From contig NC_005027.1 of NCBI RefSeq assembly GCF_000196115.1, positions 5,328,001 through 5,392,000 on the forward strand: a stretch of DNA of 64,000 bases, given 5' to 3'. Position 1 is the stretch's first letter. The number at the start of each line of letters is the position of its first letter. The position numbers were made by a program, and so were the translations under genes. Origin of the DNA: Rhodopirellula baltica SH 1. GTDB taxonomy: Bacteria > Planctomycetota > Planctomycetia > Pirellulales > Pirellulaceae. Below the pieces are notes generated by a model, which worked only from the letters and a program-made list of their open reading frames with translations, did not search any database and was not told where the DNA came from. Positions 9,314-17,441 of this stretch are shown piece after piece.

Positions 9314-10162
9314 ATGAACGACGGTGGACGAAAACGATATCCAAGCGACTTGACTGATCAGCAGTGGGAGATCATCTGCGAGTTGATTCCGCAGCCTCGC
9401 AAGAGTCGAAAGGGCGGTCGGCCACGCACTGTGGATATGCGTGAAGTCGTCAACACGATCCTCTACCAATGCCGTAGCGGCTGCCAGTGGGACATGCTCC
9501 CTCATGACCTTCTTCCCAAGAGCACGGTGTACGACTACTTCGCCAAGTGGCGTGATGATGGCACCCTGCGAAAAGTCAACGAGCGACTCGTTGGGGCGAT
9601 TCGAATGCTGGAGGCGCCGAGTGAAGAACTGGAACCCAGCGCGGGCAGTATCGACAGCCAAAGCGTCAAGACAAGCGAACGAAGTGGAAGCCGAGGATAC
9701 GACGGAGGCAAGAAAATCACGGGGCGAAAGCGAAACATTGTGGTCGACACGCTCGGTCTGCTACTTGCTGTCACGGTGACGATCGCATCGGTCGACGATG
9801 CCTATGCGGCTAGGCCGGTGCTGAAGCAGCTTTCGCAATCAAAGCAACCACGACTACAAGTTATCTGGGCCGATTCGAAGTACCACAATCACGCTTTGAA
9901 TTCCTGGCTCGGTCGTCAAGCGAATCTGACTTGGAAGCTGGAGGTCATTCGGCGACCCAAGGGAGCAAAGGGATTTGTGTTGCTTCCGAAACGTTGGGTA
10001 GTGGAACGAACATTCAGTTGGTTTGGACGTTGGCGGCGACTCAGTCGCGACTATGAACACCGGACAGAATCAAGCGAAGCAATGATCCATGTCGCTTCGA
10101 TCGGACGCATGCTTAGTACTACAGCGCTAGCTGGTATTGTAGAGGTCCGGGCTTTTCGCTGA
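9314..10162 (+). CDS. IS5-family DDE transposase, C-terminus replaced by nested IS
   Basis: The ATG at 9314 (MNDGGRKRYPSDLTDQQWEI) gives the canonical N-terminus, with GGAG eight bases upstream. The helix-turn-helix and RNase H-like core are intact: DDE residues lie in IDSQSVKT, WADSKYHN and VVERTFSW. The native end was RMLRRLAPTG..., ending at a TAA at 11713-11715, recoverable by deleting 10117-11663. In the present sequence translation runs into the nested element after RML and stops at 10162, replacing about 20 native residues with STTALAGIVEVRAFR. All catalytic residues remain, so residual activity cannot be excluded. Confidence 0.92.
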   Translation: MNDGGRKRYPSDLTDQQWEIICELIPQPRKSRKGGRPRTVDMREVVNTILYQCRSGCQWDMLPHDLLPKSTVYDYFAKWRDDGTLRKVNERLVGAIRMLEAPSEELEPSAGSIDSQSVKTSERSGSRGYDGGKKITGRKRNIVVDTLGLLLAVTVTIASVDDAYAARPVLKQLSQSKQPRLQVIWADSKYHNHALNSWLGRQANLTWKLEVIRRPKGAKGFVLLPKRWVVERTFSWFGRWRRLSRDYEHRTESSEAMIHVASIGRMLSTTALAGIVEVRAFR

Positions 10163-11659
10163 GAATAGCAGCTGGAGATTTTGTTTGCTGCACGGAGAGC
10201 TTGGCATGGATGTCGCTGAACTGGAACAACTCGAAGATCGGTTAAATGCTTACTTGGCTCGCTTTGGCGATTGTTTTCGACGAAGCGACACGAGGGCTCA
10301 TTTGACGACCTATGTCCGTGGTCAACTTTCCGACCTGGACGCCAAGAGTGTGGAGCCGATTGCGTTGCAAGCCGGTACACCGGTGCGAACCTTGCAGGAA
10401 TTTATCGCCCAGCATCGGTGGGACGAAGATGGACTTCGCAGGAGGCTGATCCACATCGTCCGTGATGAGCATGTCAACAAGAACACTGTCGCGATCATTG
10501 ACGAAACCAGCGACGTCAAGAAGGGCGACAAAACGCCTGGCGTGCAACGACAGTGGTGCGGCAAAGTCGGCAAGCAGGAGAACTGTATCGTCACGGTTCA
10601 TCTGGCTGCGGCGAACGAAGACTTTCACTGCATGGTCGATGGTGAACTGTTCCTCCCCGAGAGCTGGAGTAACGACCGCGAACGTTGTGCCGCCGCCGGC
10701 ATTCCCGATGAGATGGTCTATCGCCCCAAGTGGCAGATCGCGTTGGAATTGCTTGATCGCAGTAAGGAGGAGGGGATTGAATATCCTTGGCTAACCGCTG
10801 ACGAAGGCTACGGCGGTAAACCTGGATTCCTGGAAGCTCTTGCCGACCGCGATCAGAAGTTTGTGCTTGAAGTGCCGCGAACGTTTTCGGTTTGGGAGAA
10901 GCATCCCGAAGTGACCGAGCAGCCCTATCGCAAGGGCGGCCGCGGCCGAGGTCGCAAGACACCCCGCGTCAAGAGCGGGGAAAGTTCGCCGCGAAGTGTT
11001 GAAACAGTGTTCTGGCACGGCGAAGCGATGAAAGCGAAACGCTGGAAACGCTACCGCGTCAAAGACGGCGAGAAAGGTCCCATCATCTGGGAAGCCAAGC
11101 GGGTTCGCGTCACACTCAAAGGCAGCGACGGACTACCGGGGCTGTCTCTGTGGTTGGTGGTCGCGAGAAACGTGCTTGACGGCGAACTGAAATTCTTCGT
11201 CAGCAACGCGAGCGAGTTCGCTTCGATGGCGATGCTACTACAGGTTGCGTTTCAGCGATGGCGAGTGGAACGTTGTTTCGAGGATCAGAAACAAGAGGTC
11301 GGCTTAGACTGTTACGAGGGGCGCCGATATTTGGGTCTGAAACGCCACTTGATCATCACGTCGTTGAGCTATCTGTTTCTTTCGCAAACCTGCCAGCAGG
11401 AGCGGGAAAAAAAATCCGGAGTGGACAATTCAGCAAATTCGCGACGCGGTCGACGCAATCGTTGTCAGCTGGTCACTCCCTCGTGAGAGTCGTCGCATGT
11501 TGCTTGATCAGGTCGCCTCACGGATCAACTACTATCAATCACGCAACGTAGCGGCTCGCATCAGCCATACGCAAACGAAGCTCGACAGATACGCCGAACT
11601 CGGCATCGACCCCGAAAGCATCACACGATGCCGATGGCCCAAAACTTAGCGCTGTAGTA
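10117..11659 (+). mobile_element. IS701-family insertion sequence nested in the IS5 element
   Basis: A 1543-bp element with perfect 13-bp terminal inverted repeats, TACTACAGCGCTA at 10117-10129 and its complement at 11647-11659. It is flanked by the direct repeat TTAG (10113-10116 and 11660-11663). A 4-bp YTAR target duplication is known for the IS701 family, and TTAG fits it. It landed in the last codons of the IS5 transposase, in the same orientation. Clean ends and identical duplications suggest a fairly recent insertion, later than the IS5 insertion. Confidence 0.94.
10206..11649 (+). pseudogene. IS701-family transposase with frame break at an A8 run
   Basis: Start ATG 10206 is preceded by a GGAGAG Shine-Dalgarno 10 bp upstream. 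The protein (MDVAELEQLEDRLNAYL) has an IS701/IS4-like DDE domain, with acidic residues in AIIDETSDVKKGDK and LTADEGYGG and a WRVERCFEDQKQEVGL segment. The uninterrupted frame ends at 11486 with a nonsense tail. After the run of eight A at 11407-11414 the true C-terminus continues in another frame (NPEWTIQQIRDAVDAIVV... to RCRWPKT) and stops at 11647-11649 inside the right inverted repeat. One A fewer would give a 480-residue protein. Either the gene is inactivated by a 1-bp change or slippage on the A-run restores the frame. Confidence 0.85.
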
Positions 11660-11741
11660 TTAGGCGACTTGCTCCAACCGGTGATCAACCTCCGTTCAAA
11701 TATAGACTTACGACTTAATTGGGTTACCGGATAGGTTCTTA

Positions 11742-11913
11742 GTAAAGTTGACACATCTACGTTCGAGAATAAAACATTTTTTGAGATCTTAGTGGAAGAA
11801 TTTTCCGCTGCTTCGATCCCGGGAAAGGGACAGCACACTGAAATGAAGTACGCAAGTGATACGAAGATCAAATGGTGGTCGCTTTGCGTTGACGTCAATC
11901 CGGAACGTATCAT
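11742..11913 (-). pseudogene. DUF1573-type exported protein, 5' part (signal sequence fragment)
   Basis: ATG at 11911-11913 is preceded by GGGAGAAG, a good ribosome binding site. The 57 residues up to the IS include a hydrophobic export signal (HLIFVSLAYFISVCC) and the start of the mature chain (NVLFSNVDVSTL). Translation now runs into the IS5 element and stops at 11539. Across the insertion the frame continues directly with L-STGQVRTTPTDT of the fragment at 8312-9234. This was the first gene of a three-gene operon reading leftward, so the insertion may also affect expression of the two downstream genes. Confidence 0.82.
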
Positions 11914-12112
11914 CTTCTCCCTTGACCTTCCCGTGGGTGCTTCTTACCAGCCTGTCCGTGGGTCCAACGTAACGAACGAAGACCTGGGACGCAAGTTTTT
12001 CATTCTTTTTTTCGGGAGTCTTCCAGAGTAGGTGATTAAGCGAACCTCGTTGACCCTGGAGTCACATTTGTTTTGATGCGTTCAGTCAAGATCTTCTCCC
12101 ACTCGTTTCTTT

Positions 12113-12140
12113 CATTCTGCCGGTTTCACTCGGCAGAATG
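12113..12140. terminator. Perfect 10-bp hairpin downstream of the xylanase gene
   Basis: CATTCTGCCG and CGGCAGAATG form a perfect 10-bp stem with an 8-base loop, 13 bp past the stop of the GH10 gene. On the xylanase strand it is followed by AAAGAAACG rather than a T-run. It is therefore a candidate hairpin terminator or 3'-end stabiliser rather than a textbook intrinsic terminator. The rest of the gap 11914-12152 holds only the presumed promoter of the DUF1573 operon. Confidence 0.45.
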
Positions 12141-12152
12141 GTTCCTTGCAAC

Positions 12153-13871
12153 TCATTGGCCGATGCGGTGGAAGTACCAGACCTGGCTGGACCAATCCGC
12201 CGGTGGATGCAATCGAACCTCAGGGCCAGGCACATAGTCGCCGACTGAGTCCAGGCCTTGAGCCTCGCGGGTCAGAACGCCGTCTTCGGGTGCCCATCCG
12301 TTGACCAATCGAAAGCCACCGTTGCCGGCCGGAATGAAGAACCATTGCTGGCTCGTCCAAGCTTGATTGAGCGTCTGCATCCCGACGGTACCGCCAGGCA
12401 GAATTTGATTGGGATCTTCATTGGGGTCGGGTTGCCGAGTCAGATAGTCCGCCCCATCGCCCCACAGGTTGCGAATGCGATAAGCACTGGCATCAATCCG
12501 CTCCAGTTCCCACTTCAAGCTGGACCACGTCTCGGACTGATCGTCCAAGCGTTCGGCATAAACGTCGGTGCCCGGAACGAACTGGCCTTCCGAATTGGGT
12601 TGACCAAAGCGAGCCAAGTAGGACGTTTGCCAATCCCAACCGCTGGTCACTCGGTAGGTGTCGAAAGATCGATTCAGAAGGGTCGCCTGCATCTCCAAAT
12701 ACGCCAACTTCGGCGAGATCGGAACGATGCCATCGCCGCCTGCGATCGGCGTTGCAAACATTGATGTTCCGGGTGGAATCACCGTGTCGGAATATCCCGG
12801 TCGACGATCCGCCAAGCTCAATGTGAAGTCCGTGTCCTGCAACCACGAGGTCTCATCGGTGTAGTCCCACATCAAGAATGACTTGCACGCAGGTTGCTCG
12901 AGCGCGATCTGCAACAGGTTCGAAAACACGCGAGCCTGACGCTGCAGCTGTTCCTGCGATGGAGGGTTGCCCGCTGGGTCCTGCGTGTGAACCGCCGCCA
13001 CATCACACTCGGTGATGAAGACCTGAAAACCCTCGTTGGCAAACCGTTGAAAGTTTTCGCGAATGCTGTCGTAGTTGGGTTCGTAGCGAAGGTCGAGCCA
13101 GTGGTTTTGAAAACCAACCCCGTCGATGGGAACACCTTGGTCTCGCAGTCGCTTGCACAACGCCAGCAAACGGTCCGATTTGTCGTTCACCGTTTCGGCG
13201 GAGTACTCGTTGAGAATCAGCAACGCGTTCGGATCGGCTTCGTGAGCCCACTCAAACGCTTTCGCGATGTAGTCCGGCCCCATCGCCGCGTACTCTTTGT
13301 AGGGCACATAGTTTTCACCGGTACCAAGCCCCATCCGAAGCCCATCGGCATCCATCACGTCGCCGTTGTCACCAATGACTTCGTTGACAACGTCCCACAC
13401 CCAAACACCGCCGGACACACTGCTCGCCATCGTCGACGTGTACTGCTGCAGAACTTGCTCGACCTCTTCGTTGGGCAGGTTTTGGAACCAAGGCAGTCGA
13501 ACATTCTCAGTCGGATAGACCAGCACGTGAGCGTGCACCTGCATGCCATTCTGAACGGCCCAAGCAACGTTCTGTGTGAGCCCCGACGTATCGATCGGCT
13601 GGTTGGGGTCGGTCCAAGGACCAAACGGCATGAACGCCTTCGCCGTCACCGCATTGAACTCCGATCGAGCCAGATCAAGGACCGGGGTGTTGAGCGACTC
13701 GGTGTCGTACCCGCCCATCACTCCGCCAATGGCGAAGTTGGGTGGAGCCAACTCTTTCAAACGATCGCCAGGAAATCCATCTTGTGCGGACGCCTGCCGA
13801 TGGATCCCCACTGAAAGCGAAAACAAAACCAAGCAAGAAGCGAAGGACGATAGACTTTTTGAAGAGAGCAT
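12153..13871 (-). CDS. Endo-1,4-beta-xylanase, GH10 family, with C-terminal ricin-like region
   Basis: A 572-residue secreted glycoside hydrolase. The signal peptide ends near QASAQ. The GH10 (beta/alpha)8 barrel covers roughly residues 40-400, with the acid/base glutamate E164 in WDVVNE and the nucleophile E288 in FITECDV; HAHVLVYP and GVGFQNHW are further barrel-strand motifs. Residues ~415-572 contain strand repeats ending in QQWFFIP and QVWYFHRI, resembling a ricin-type beta-trefoil (CBM13-like) carbohydrate-binding module. The frame is open to 14036, overlapping the neighbouring gene; ATG 13871 is chosen because it directly precedes the signal peptide. The likely substrate is xylan, though GH10 members also act on related glucans. 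Confidence 0.9.
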   Translation of the reverse strand: MLSSKSLSSFASCLVLFSLSVGIHRQASAQDGFPGDRLKELAPPNFAIGGVMGGYDTESLNTPVLDLARSEFNAVTAKAFMPFGPWTDPNQPIDTSGLTQNVAWAVQNGMQVHAHVLVYPTENVRLPWFQNLPNEEVEQVLQQYTSTMASSVSGGVWVWDVVNEVIGDNGDVMDADGLRMGLGTGENYVPYKEYAAMGPDYIAKAFEWAHEADPNALLILNEYSAETVNDKSDRLLALCKRLRDQGVPIDGVGFQNHWLDLRYEPNYDSIRENFQRFANEGFQVFITECDVAAVHTQDPAGNPPSQEQLQRQARVFSNLLQIALEQPACKSFLMWDYTDETSWLQDTDFTLSLADRRPGYSDTVIPPGTSMFATPIAGGDGIVPISPKLAYLEMQATLLNRSFDTYRVTSGWDWQTSYLARFGQPNSEGQFVPGTDVYAERLDDQSETWSSLKWELERIDASAYRIRNLWGDGADYLTRQPDPNEDPNQILPGGTVGMQTLNQAWTSQQWFFIPAGNGGFRLVNGWAPEDGVLTREAQGLDSVGDYVPGPEVRLHPPADWSSQVWYFHRIGQ

Positions 13872-13977
13872 GATGCGTCGGTCATTGGAATCATCCGGAA
13901 AATAGAGATCCATCGGACCTCGCCTTCGCACAGATTGTAGACCGAGCCGATCAGGAATTCTCCGGAAACAACCCTGC

Positions 13978-14994
13978 TCAAAATTTCCAGTTCGCTTCGA
14001 TGAACACCGCATCGTGCAGGTCGAATTCAATCGCATCCTGCTCGTACTCCAGCGATCGGTTGAAAACGTAGCCGACCTCCATTCCCCATCCCCGATTGCC
14101 CGTCACGAGCGTTTCGTAGCCACCGAAGACCCGAAGGCCATTCACGGTCAATTCATCACTTTGGCCGTCTCTGACGCCGCCTTCGCGGGTCACCGCCCAC
14201 GTATTGCCACCGATTGAACCACCGACGAATGCCCAACCTTCCGCCTGGCCCGGATCGACCCACAATCGTCGATTGATTTGTGGTCGCGGCATCATCAAGT
14301 CAATTTTCCATCGCGGTGTCGGAGTCCAACTCAAACCAAACGCCGGCAAGACACCGAGGTCACTGCGATCGAAATAGACCGCTCCCAACGACAGGCTCAA
14401 GTCCTCACGGCACTGCCAATTGACCAACCCCAACCCAAACAACCGAAACGCGTTGTCGCTCGTCGTGAAGTCGCTCCGAACCGATGGCGTTGCGATGACG
14501 ATGGTCGATACACGCTCGTTCCACTTCTTGCGATGAAACAACGTGACACCGGTGCTGTAGAGCGTCTCTGGGGCATCGATGCCCGACAGACCACTGAGAT
14601 GGTCCGCCCGAAAGAATGGACGCACTCCGAGCAAGTTGTCGAGGCTTCCCAGAGGAATGCCTGTGCTCAGCCGGACTTCCCAAAACGTTTCGTCGAACCC
14701 ACCAGACATCCCGGGGCCAACGGATGCATCACTACCATCTGAGAGATACCCACCCAACAATTCGCCGCCCTGGAACACGCCACGGCGAAAGTTCTCCAGC
14801 TCGATTTCAGGAGGCTCGCCAATGAGCCATCGACTGGGGTCATGCTCAATGGCCACCGGTTGAGACGGTGACACTTGCATTGGCGGCGTTTGAGCGTCTG
14901 TGGTCCCAGCGATGAACCACGACAAGAAACCGCTTAGAACGAATGATCGCGCGAAGCACATCGCGTGAAATCGATACCGTGTGGCCTCATCCAT
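13978..14994 (-). CDS. Outer-membrane beta-barrel-type exported protein (DUF6268-like)
   Basis: A 338-residue protein with a signal peptide (VLSGFLSWFIAGTTDAQ). The mature region is a series of amphipathic strands rich in G, W and F (VRPFFRADHLSGLSG, VNGLRVFGGYETLV). It ends in a C-terminal aromatic residue (EANWKF), as outer-membrane barrels do. It resembles the planctomycete barrel family DUF6268, but this is a judgement by eye. It lies 106 bp upstream of the xylanase gene on the same strand, which may suggest a shared role in polysaccharide uptake (inference). Confidence 0.6.
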   Translation of the reverse strand: MDEATRYRFHAMCFARSFVLSGFLSWFIAGTTDAQTPPMQVSPSQPVAIEHDPSRWLIGEPPEIELENFRRGVFQGGELLGGYLSDGSDASVGPGMSGGFDETFWEVRLSTGIPLGSLDNLLGVRPFFRADHLSGLSGIDAPETLYSTGVTLFHRKKWNERVSTIVIATPSVRSDFTTSDNAFRLFGLGLVNWQCREDLSLSLGAVYFDRSDLGVLPAFGLSWTPTPRWKIDLMMPRPQINRRLWVDPGQAEGWAFVGGSIGGNTWAVTREGGVRDGQSDELTVNGLRVFGGYETLVTGNRGWGMEVGYVFNRSLEYEQDAIEFDLHDAVFIEANWKF

Positions 14995-15019
14995 GAGGTT
15001 TCACTCGTTCAAATGGAAA

Positions 15020-15101
15020 TAGGGCTGACAGGAATCGAACCTGCACTCCCGAAGGAACTAGATCCTAAATCTAGCGCGTCTGCCAGTTCCGCCACAGCCC
15101 C
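15020..15101 (-). tRNA. tRNA-Leu (anticodon UAG)
   Basis: On the minus strand the 82-nt sequence folds as a class II tRNA. The acceptor stem GGGGCTG pairs with CAGCCCT. The anticodon stem CTAGA/TCTAG closes the loop TTTAGGA (anticodon TAG). A long variable arm (TTCCTTCGGGAG) and a T-arm with GTTCGAATCC follow. The discriminator base is A, as expected for leucine; CCA is not encoded. It lies 147 bp downstream of rplI on the same strand. Confidence 0.95.
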
Positions 15102-15248
15102 GTGGCAACCAGACTCAGGGCCTGATCGTGTCTCATTGCATTCCGTGCAACCGTTCGACATCAGAGTCGAACATCGGTGCACGGTTGCGTCTATCTCTTC
15201 TGGCGTTTTGCGTTGCGGATTGCAACGCCAAAAATGTCGCAGTCCAGA

Positions 15249-15782
15249 TCAGCTGGCGCCTGGTTCGCCACCTTCTGCAGCAACGGTTGGAACGACCCAA
15301 ACCTTCAGGCTGGCATCGACTTCGCTGTGCAGGTGAATCTTCACCGTGTAAAGACCCAACTCTTTCAAAGGACCTTCCAAACGGATCTGGTCTTGAGCCA
15401 ACGTGATGCCGCTGGCCTTGAGAGCATCGACGATTTCGTGAGGACCGACGCTGCCGTACAAGTGACCTTCGTCGTTGGCGTTGGCTTCGATCGTGATCGA
15501 CTGCTTGGCCAATTCGTCGGCTTGTTCGCGGTAGCTTTTCAGCTTCTCCAACTCGATCGCACGCAATTTTTCGCGGTGCTTCTCGACCATCCGTTTGTGG
15601 TGGTCGGTTGCGATCGTCGCCAAACCTTGTGGCAGCAAGTAGTTCAACGCGTAACCGGCTTTGACTTCGACCAAGTCGCCTTGGCGTCCGAGGTGTTCAA
15701 CGTTGTGGATCAACAGCAGTTCGATACCGCCATTCTGGCCTTTTGGAAGCCGCTTGAAGTGGCTAGTCGCTGATTTTGACAT
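15249..15782 (-). CDS. rplI: 50S ribosomal protein L9
   Basis: A 177-residue L9 with an N-terminal extension of about 19 residues before the canonical start (GIELLLIHNVEHLGRQGDLVEVKAGYALNYLLP). The long connecting helix (HKRMVEKHREKLRAIELEKL) and C-terminal RNA-binding domain (TIEANANDEGHLYGSVGPHEIVDAL) are typical. It is the last gene of the leftward cluster rplY-pth-rpsF-ssb-rplI. A stem (GCGTTGC/GCAACGC, 15210-15228) lies just downstream but has no T-run. Confidence 0.96.
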   Translation of the reverse strand: MSKSATSHFKRLPKGQNGGIELLLIHNVEHLGRQGDLVEVKAGYALNYLLPQGLATIATDHHKRMVEKHREKLRAIELEKLKSYREQADELAKQSITIEANANDEGHLYGSVGPHEIVDALKASGITLAQDQIRLEGPLKELGLYTVKIHLHSEVDASLKVWVVPTVAAEGGEPGAS

Positions 15783-15860
15783 GGTTCAGGGTCGAAGGAT
15801 AAAGGGTTCTGATTCGGGATGATCGGAGGTGATCGAAAACGTCACGTGGCGGGTTGGTTG

Positions 15861-16370
15861 CTAGAACGGGATATCCGGTTCGTCGTAACCAGGGCCGTCT
15901 CCGGTCGGTTGTGAATCATGCGAGGAAGGAGTATTGGAATTGACGTAATTGGAACGTTGCGATTCGGCAGGAGCCCCACCGGAATTCGGTCGCGAAGCAG
16001 CGGGTCGTCCGCCTCCACCTCCACCACCGCCACCGGATTCACCTCGGCCGCCGATCATTTGCATGCGTTCGCCGATCACTTTGACCTTGGAACGCTTCTG
16101 ACCGTCTTTTTCCCACGTGTCCTGTTTCAGACGGCCTTCGACGAAGATCGGTGAGCCTTTGGAAAGGTATTCACTCGCGACTTCTGCGGTGCGTCCAAAC
16201 AGCGTGATCTCAAAGAACGAAACATCTTCGACCCACTGTCCATCGGACGCCTTGCGTTTTTCGTTGACTGCAATCGAAAACTCCGCGACGGCCATTCCGC
16301 TGGGCAAGTAACGCAGTTCGATGTCGCGGGTCAAATTACCCATCAACATCACGCGGTTAAAACTTGCCAT
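15861..16370 (-). CDS. ssb: Single-stranded DNA-binding protein
   Basis: A 169-residue SSB. The OB fold spans residues 1-110 ([23 protein letters not shown]...[21 protein letters not shown]). A glycine-rich disordered linker follows ([14 protein letters not shown]). The acidic tip EPDIPF is the conserved protein-interaction tail that recruits replication and repair partners. It sits between rpsF and rplI as in many bacteria. The rpsR gene usually found next to it is missing: only 78 bp separate ssb from rplI. Confidence 0.97.
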
Positions 16371-16404
16371 GGTTGTGTCCTCCCGGAATTCGAATCAATC
16401 GCGA

Positions 16405-16827
16405 TCAAGCATCGGCGGTTTCAGCAACCGCTTCGTCAGTGCTTTCGGTCGACTCATCGTCGGAACCTTCTGCACCAGCTGGTCCGGTGAAGTGTTCACC
16501 ACGAGCGTTGGCGAGAATTGGCTCAACCAAACGAGGATCCAACTTGATGGTCAGTTCACGAATAACGGGCTCCGCCAGTGCGAAGGCACGAGCCAATTGA
16601 GTCAAATTCGGGCCTTCCATGCTGAAATAGATCAGGTAGTAGGTGCCCTTTTGGTGCTTGTCGATTGGATAAGCGAGCTTTTGCTCCATCCACATCCGAC
16701 TGACTTGCACTTCACCACCGTTCTCGGCGATCAGCTCTTCGAGCTGCTTGGCGACGCCACCGGGATCGCGTGCGTAGTGATTGCTATCGAGGATGAACAG
16801 CGTTTCGTAAGTGTTGACTTTTGCCAC
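16405..16827 (-). CDS. rpsF: 30S ribosomal protein S6
   Basis: A 140-residue S6 (core NTYETLFILDSNHYARDPGGV...LAYPIDKHQKGTYYLIYFSM) with an acidic C-terminal extension of about 30 residues (GAEGSDDESTESTDEAVAE). The frame is open to 16932, which would add 35 unrelated residues overlapping pth. GTG at 16825-16827 gives the normal N-terminus (VAKVNTYETLF), and I chose it although no clear Shine-Dalgarno precedes it. The gene starts 41 bp after the end of pth. Confidence 0.94.
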   Translation of the reverse strand: MAKVNTYETLFILDSNHYARDPGGVAKQLEELIAENGGEVQVSRMWMEQKLAYPIDKHQKGTYYLIYFSMEGPNLTQLARAFALAEPVIRELTIKLDPRLVEPILANARGEHFTGPAGAEGSDDESTESTDEAVAETADA

Positions 16828-16868
16828 GGGAAAGATCGCGGGAGGTGCGGGAACGGGAAAAAAATTGA

Positions 16869-17441
16869 CTAAGTGCCGCTGGCGGCATTGTAACGGTTCA
16901 TGGCTTCCGTCACTCCGTCGGCCACCCAACAAGCGGTGGCGTCACAGGAATGCACGATGGCATGTTCCATTTCTTCTAATTCGGTTTTGTCAAACTTGCC
17001 CAAAACATAATCAGACACCTGCCATTTCGCTGGCGGACGTCCGATTCCGATCTTTAGTCTCGCCCATTGTTCGCTGCCGAGGTGACGAATGATGTCGACC
17101 AGGCCTTTTTGACCACCAGCGGAACCAGATCGTCGCAATCGAACGCGACCGGTTTCGAGGTTCAAGTCATCACAAATGACGAGGATGTCTTCCGGGGAAA
17201 GTTTGTAAAAATCCATTGCCTTGCGGACACTTTGCCCACTGGCGTTCATGTATGTTTGCGGGCAAAGCACCAAAACCTTTTCGTTTTCGATGCGACACTC
17301 GCTGATCTCTCCCTCAAATTTGGTCGTCGGGGGAGAACCGACATACCGACGCACGAGGGCGTCGGCGACCATGAATCCAATGTTGTGGCGGGTTTGGTCG
17401 TATTTCCGACCAGGGTTACCCAAGCCGACGACTAACTTCAC
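16869..17441 (-). CDS. pth: Peptidyl-tRNA hydrolase
   Basis: A 190-residue enzyme that releases tRNA from stalled peptidyl-tRNA. The N-terminal GLGNPGRKYDQTRHNIGF carries the substrate-contacting Asn9 and the catalytic His19. The central TYMNASGQSV, ICDDLNLETGRVRLRRSGSAGGQKGL and RLKIGIGRP blocks are all family signatures. The start overlaps the end of rplY by 4 bp (17438-17441), so the two are probably translationally coupled. Confidence 0.97.
   Translation of the reverse strand: MKLVVGLGNPGRKYDQTRHNIGFMVADALVRRYVGSPPTTKFEGEISECRIENEKVLVLCPQTYMNASGQSVRKAMDFYKLSPEDILVICDDLNLETGRVRLRRSGSAGGQKGLVDIIRHLGSEQWARLKIGIGRPPAKWQVSDYVLGKFDKTELEEMEHAIVHSCDATACWVADGVTEAMNRYNAASGT

Larger units (their letters stand above)
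9235..11738 (+). mobile_element. IS5-family insertion sequence (carries a nested IS701-family element)
   Basis: The ends are inverted repeats: GAACCTATCCGG at 9235-9246, and its complement ending at 11738; 16 of 18 terminal bases match. The element is flanked by a direct repeat TTA (9232-9234 and 11739-11741), the 3-bp TNA-type duplication known for some IS5 subgroups. Subtracting the nested element and its extra 4-bp duplication leaves 957 bp, a normal size for a small IS5-family member with one transposase gene. It is inserted in the DUF1573 gene, transposase strand opposite to the host gene. Confidence 0.93.

Noticed and set aside
12894-13814. 306-residue plus-strand ORF opposite the xylanase
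   Set aside because: Antisense to the GH10 catalytic domain; no domain of its own.
15210-15228. GCGTTGC...GCAACGC hairpin downstream of rplI as an intrinsic terminator
   Set aside because: No T-run on the rplI strand; kept only as a remark in the rplI entry.
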